A stretch of DNA of 7,753 bases from a bacterium (Candidatus Torokbacteria) CG_4_10_14_0_2_um_filter_35_8 (GTDB taxonomy: Bacteria; Patescibacteriota; GCA-2792135), in contig PFNU01000041.1 in the NCBI GenBank assembly GCA_002792135.1, positions 1 to 7,753 on the forward strand, read 5' to 3'. The translations under genes and the position numbers were made by a program. Below are positions 5,801 to 7,753 of this stretch, piece by piece. Within the stretch, counting starts at the first letter, position 1. Each line of letters begins with the position of its first letter. Below the pieces are notes generated by a model. It was given only the letters and a program-made list of their open reading frames with translations. It did not search any database and was not told the origin of the DNA.

Positions 5801-7753
5801 AGGTGGCTTAAATGCCTATAGAGGAATAATATCTAAATACACTAGCAGTAATAATAGATCTCTTGGACTTTCATTTGCTAATACAAATAAACTTAGATTG
5901 TGGTTAAGTAGCGATGGTGTAAGCCCAACTACCTACAAAGACTCCACTAGTACCTATACTTCCACTACAGATTGGTATCATGTTGTAGGAGTATATAATG
6001 CATCCAGTCAGACAATATCTCTATATATAAATGGCCAGGAAGATCCGGGAACATTAACTGGAACTGTACCAGCTTCAATATTTAATGGAGCAGCCCCATT
6101 TGAGGTAGCTTCCTTTGATGGTGTTGTGTTTCTTTTCAATGGTCAAATTGACGAACCTTTCATCACAGCAGAAGCTCTATCCGAAAGTGTAATAAGGGAT
6201 ATGTATAAGAAAGGAAAAAGAGCTTTAGCTATGGGAAGTACTGTTAACAAACTTTCTGGATCTTCCAATCAAGTAAATAGTATTTCTGTTACTGATGATT
6301 TTATTGAGGTAAAGACAGGATCAGTAACTTTAACTTCCAATGCTGTAACAGTACAAACAAATATTATATCTAAAGCCAATGAATTTAATAACTTCTATCT
6401 TGTAGATACAGATAAAGGATCGATTCAAAAAATAGTATCTCATACAACTGGAGTAAATACTGTATTTACAGTAGGATCTAACTTTAACGTAACAGTAAAT
6501 GATACAGTATCAATAAGAAGAAAAGATGTAAAACCGAACTATATTTATGTAGGAACACAAGATGGAGTAACAAAACTAGATTTAAACTCTGATTCCAAAA
6601 TAGACTCCTGGTATGTAGGAGATCTTAAGGTAGATGATAACTCAAGAACTCTATCAAATGATTCCATTAAATCAATCTCTACAAATGATAACCTTTTATC
6701 ATTTGCAACTGATAATGAAATATGGAGTGAATCGGAAAACTCTAATTTAAACATTAAATACGATAACTTCTCAACTAAACTTACCTTCTATAATGATAAT
6801 GACTCCTCGTACCTTGATGAAGATCTTACTCTAAACCAAACCTACTATCTAAGATTTAATTACAAACTTCCTTCTGTAAACCCCAACAATATAAAATTTA
6901 CTTTGGAAGGAGCGGGAGCAATAATTCCAGAAACTTCTCTTACTAAAGACGGAAGCTTCCATGAATACGAAACAACATTTAAAGCAGACCAAACTGGAAC
7001 TCACAGACTCAAATTCATCCAAGATGGAACCACAGAAAGTTCTTCAAATCTCTTTCTAGATAACGTAATTCTTCACGAAACAACATCGACTCTTACAGAT
7101 AACGCTTGGTATTCATTCCCAGAGCAAAATAGAAGAAACACTTTTAAAAAAGACTCAACTCAAGATACCAGCCAATACCAACTCTCTTTTGACGGCGTGG
7201 ATGATTATGTGAATATTGCTGATAATTCAACCTTAGACATTTCGGGTGAGTTGACTCTTTCCGCTTGGGTAAAAATTAATGTGCCTAATTCAACTAATTA
7301 CGGGGGAGTAGCTAAGTATACCAATATGATTGACCATTATAACGAAAGGGCATACGGTTTTTGGTTTCTGGGTGGTGCTACTAAACCATCATGTACTGTT
7401 TCAGATGATGGTACGGCTAATCCTGGACATTATACAAGCGTAAGCTCAGTTACAGACATTGGTTTGAATATTTGGACTCATATCTTGGTTGTTTTCAAAC
7501 CATCAACTTACCTGCGTATTTATGTTAATGGTAAATTGGATTCAGAGACCACCAGTAGTGTTGTCAGCTCTATTTATAATTCTCCCGCACCGCTTTGGCT
7601 TGGAACAAACTTTGATACAACTGTTACTGGAAGATTTATGAAAGGACAACTTGACGAAGTCCGAATATGGAACTATGCTCTCTCTCAATCTCAAATCCAA
7701 GAAAGAATGTACAAAGAGATAGATTCATCTGATCCTTTGTGGAGTAATCTTGT
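2829..7753 (+). CDS. Giant secreted multi-domain protein with three LamG/concanavalin-A-like regions (3' end outside window)
   Basis: The frame is open from ATG 2829 to the window edge (1641 residues, no stop). An in-frame TAA at 2820-2822 makes this ATG the first possible start. Residues 1-48 form a long signal peptide: basic N-region, hydrophobic core about 25-47, cleavage likely after ALA at 46-48. Next comes a TLWTQTDW motif (51-58), common near the mature N-terminus of large LamG proteins in candidate phyla. Domain order: LamG 1 (about 165-350, WHHIVATW and IYIDN); a hydrophilic linker; beta-propeller-like repeats (about 466-735, for example YLYIFDAS, KVYIGG, TYIAVATDGGVSVIN); LamG 2 (about 768-1134), split by an inserted domain (about 818-974); a short propeller-like segment (about 1235-1305, YIYVGTQDGVTKLDLN); a jelly-roll carbohydrate-binding-like domain (about 1310-1420); and LamG 3 (about 1450-1629). 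It is rich in Asn, Asp, Ser, Thr and Trp with only four Cys. I infer a surface or secreted protein binding glycans or proteins. No enzyme active site is visible, and the anchor would lie beyond the window. Confidence 0.88.
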   Translation, partial: MIEKPNPVKNLKKGLKTRSILHPKLISLFLMIEILLSSVFIISNSALASQTLWTQTDWQNGEGHSSWDSFNPNYYESKTNNLDDSSSGDIELKEKLIHITMGVLLGGDSGEVATWTSGFGYRAGKVTNEKGIQINDPDQDNSTYNGDYFQYSRGDSIDSVIYNHFNPNQGTIRLWIKPNWNGNDGKSHYIFDNYLVSPYNYLVVHKDALNKMEIRIRQGADPAKGDFLGIASSDVSSWQAGEWHHIVATWDSKRDISGTSNLAIYIDNVKSAGTDGYWQHDGVHSNFTISASNGPSAYQADSTLSGLLIDDRPWTDSEVASDYNLGSGKESIASPDTRFFLGANKEETLDSVSWDQTPYNAGTNTNGNIVEDGNQEDGDKAEWVESGSNTETPKAYIEKVKNEKEAYYRLLKNNTDYLDLDNINDIYIYDTTQDTIKDTWRTNSSKSWYTETLNTSQRGSTRPFPKKAILIATNSYLYIFDASTSLMWMRFDKGNQYYVLLDDGSSQTPRSVFALNGKVYIGGKINAGSGGGLFIVNFITDSATLCYDSAVYQYQKTLSQRNLTGTFAATWGTNTGETIRLIDEHANDVHAAVINAKTYIAVATDGGVSVINETDGSVKNGTPAGGYGSDHVWLTSDNEFYWGMKNNSSGDTTLLSFYNFTNLSNYNWGSQNKSYHAGVAIPALWSFNNSNSNIHNDLFVTENTSILDSDSNTIYVANNSGICILQENQGDESNGSVKYYTKDYISEEMVGDIRGYWDMDEDPSGSAPQIKDRSLGYLPDHKVNDLTSAGTMTSGDEVAGVRGNALDFDGGDDYLWRNEPIDYIFNYDNAAGGDPFESGNYSVNYANSNSWTLFSDNANTEVGDSIYFGDDTTFTKLVFNIGVAKSANVTFTWEYYKSGVGWTSFTPTDNTNNFTTTGLNQITWSTLSSWTTKSINSQTKYWIRCRISSFTDWTTNPTYDGTSITPNRPIQRDGDFDITGSFTVGAWIKISGGLNAYRGIISKYTSSNNRSLGLSFANTNKLRLWLSSDGVSPTTYKDSTSTYTSTTDWYHVVGVYNASSQTISLYINGQEDPGTLTGTVPASIFNGAAPFEVASFDGVVFLFNGQIDEPFITAEALSESVIRDMYKKGKRALAMGSTVNKLSGSSNQVNSISVTDDFIEVKTGSVTLTSNAVTVQTNIISKANEFNNFYLVDTDKGSIQKIVSHTTGVNTVFTVGSNFNVTVNDTVSIRRKDVKPNYIYVGTQDGVTKLDLNSDSKIDSWYVGDLKVDDNSRTLSNDSIKSISTNDNLLSFATDNEIWSESENSNLNIKYDNFSTKLTFYNDNDSSYLDEDLTLNQTYYLRFNYKLPSVNPNNIKFTLEGAGAIIPETSLTKDGSFHEYETTFKADQTGTHRLKFIQDGTTESSSNLFLDNVILHETTSTLTDNAWYSFPEQNRRNTFKKDSTQDTSQYQLSFDGVDDYVNIADNSTLDISGELTLSAWVKINVPNSTNYGGVAKYTNMIDHYNERAYGFWFLGGATKPSCTVSDDGTANPGHYTSVSSVTDIGLNIWTHILVVFKPSTYLRIYVNGKLDSETTSSVVSSIYNSPAPLWLGTNFDTTVTGRFMKGQLDEVRIWNYALSQSQIQERMYKEIDSSDPLWSNL

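Noticed and set aside
6576..6614. DLNSDSKIDS as a dockerin or EF-hand calcium loop
   Set aside because: Spacing fits the first half, but the loop lacks the acidic residue at position 12 and has no second loop; it fits better as a turn in a propeller-like blade.
6545..6754. Minus-strand 69-codon frame in the LamG gene
   Set aside because: It is antisense to an uninterrupted coding region, with no independent support.

Overview
The window is AT-rich (roughly one third G+C by eye), with short intergenic gaps and all supported genes on the + strand. It reads like a metagenome-derived bacterium of the Patescibacteria/CPR type or a similar AT-rich candidate phylum. The reasons are A/T-ending codons, a very large secreted LamG-domain protein, a minimal D,D-carboxypeptidase, and a GIY-YIG gene and a REP-type transposase associated with hairpin repeats. 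This placement is inference; there is no rRNA or marker gene. TGA ends the carboxypeptidase, and I found no in-frame TGA in the 1641 codons of the large gene, so there is no sign of UGA recoding.

Positions 1-592 hold the C-terminal part of an unrecognised membrane protein that begins outside the window. Positions 593-1084 contain no intact gene. They hold a nested inverted repeat (602-673), a GIY-YIG nuclease gene broken by one extra base (708-1008), and a REP-like hairpin (1037-1056). Positions 1085-2089 encode an intact secreted D-alanyl-D-alanine carboxypeptidase (peptidase S11) with all three active-site motifs. Immediately downstream lies a REP-associated tyrosine transposase (RAYT, about 2127-2699). 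It keeps its HUH motif and a candidate catalytic Tyr, carries a perfect 28-bp palindrome inside its reading frame, and ends in a two-layer hairpin that overlaps its stop codon. A plausible extended -10 promoter (2766-2795) precedes a giant open reading frame (2829 to beyond 7753, at least 1641 residues). That frame encodes an exported surface protein with three LamG lectin-like regions, beta-propeller-like repeats and a carbohydrate-binding-like domain.

The genes do not form one obvious pathway. The carboxypeptidase trims peptidoglycan and the LamG protein is an envelope or secreted adhesin candidate, so both act outside the membrane. The GIY-YIG remnant, the RAYT and the hairpins form two nuclease-plus-hairpin modules flanking the carboxypeptidase. 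The most interesting points are the palindrome inside the transposase's own coding sequence, the hairpin core shared by the two modules, and the mosaic build of the giant protein: a domain inserted into LamG 2 and a codon-usage break at LamG 3. I see no CRISPR array, tRNA, rRNA or recognisable defence operon.
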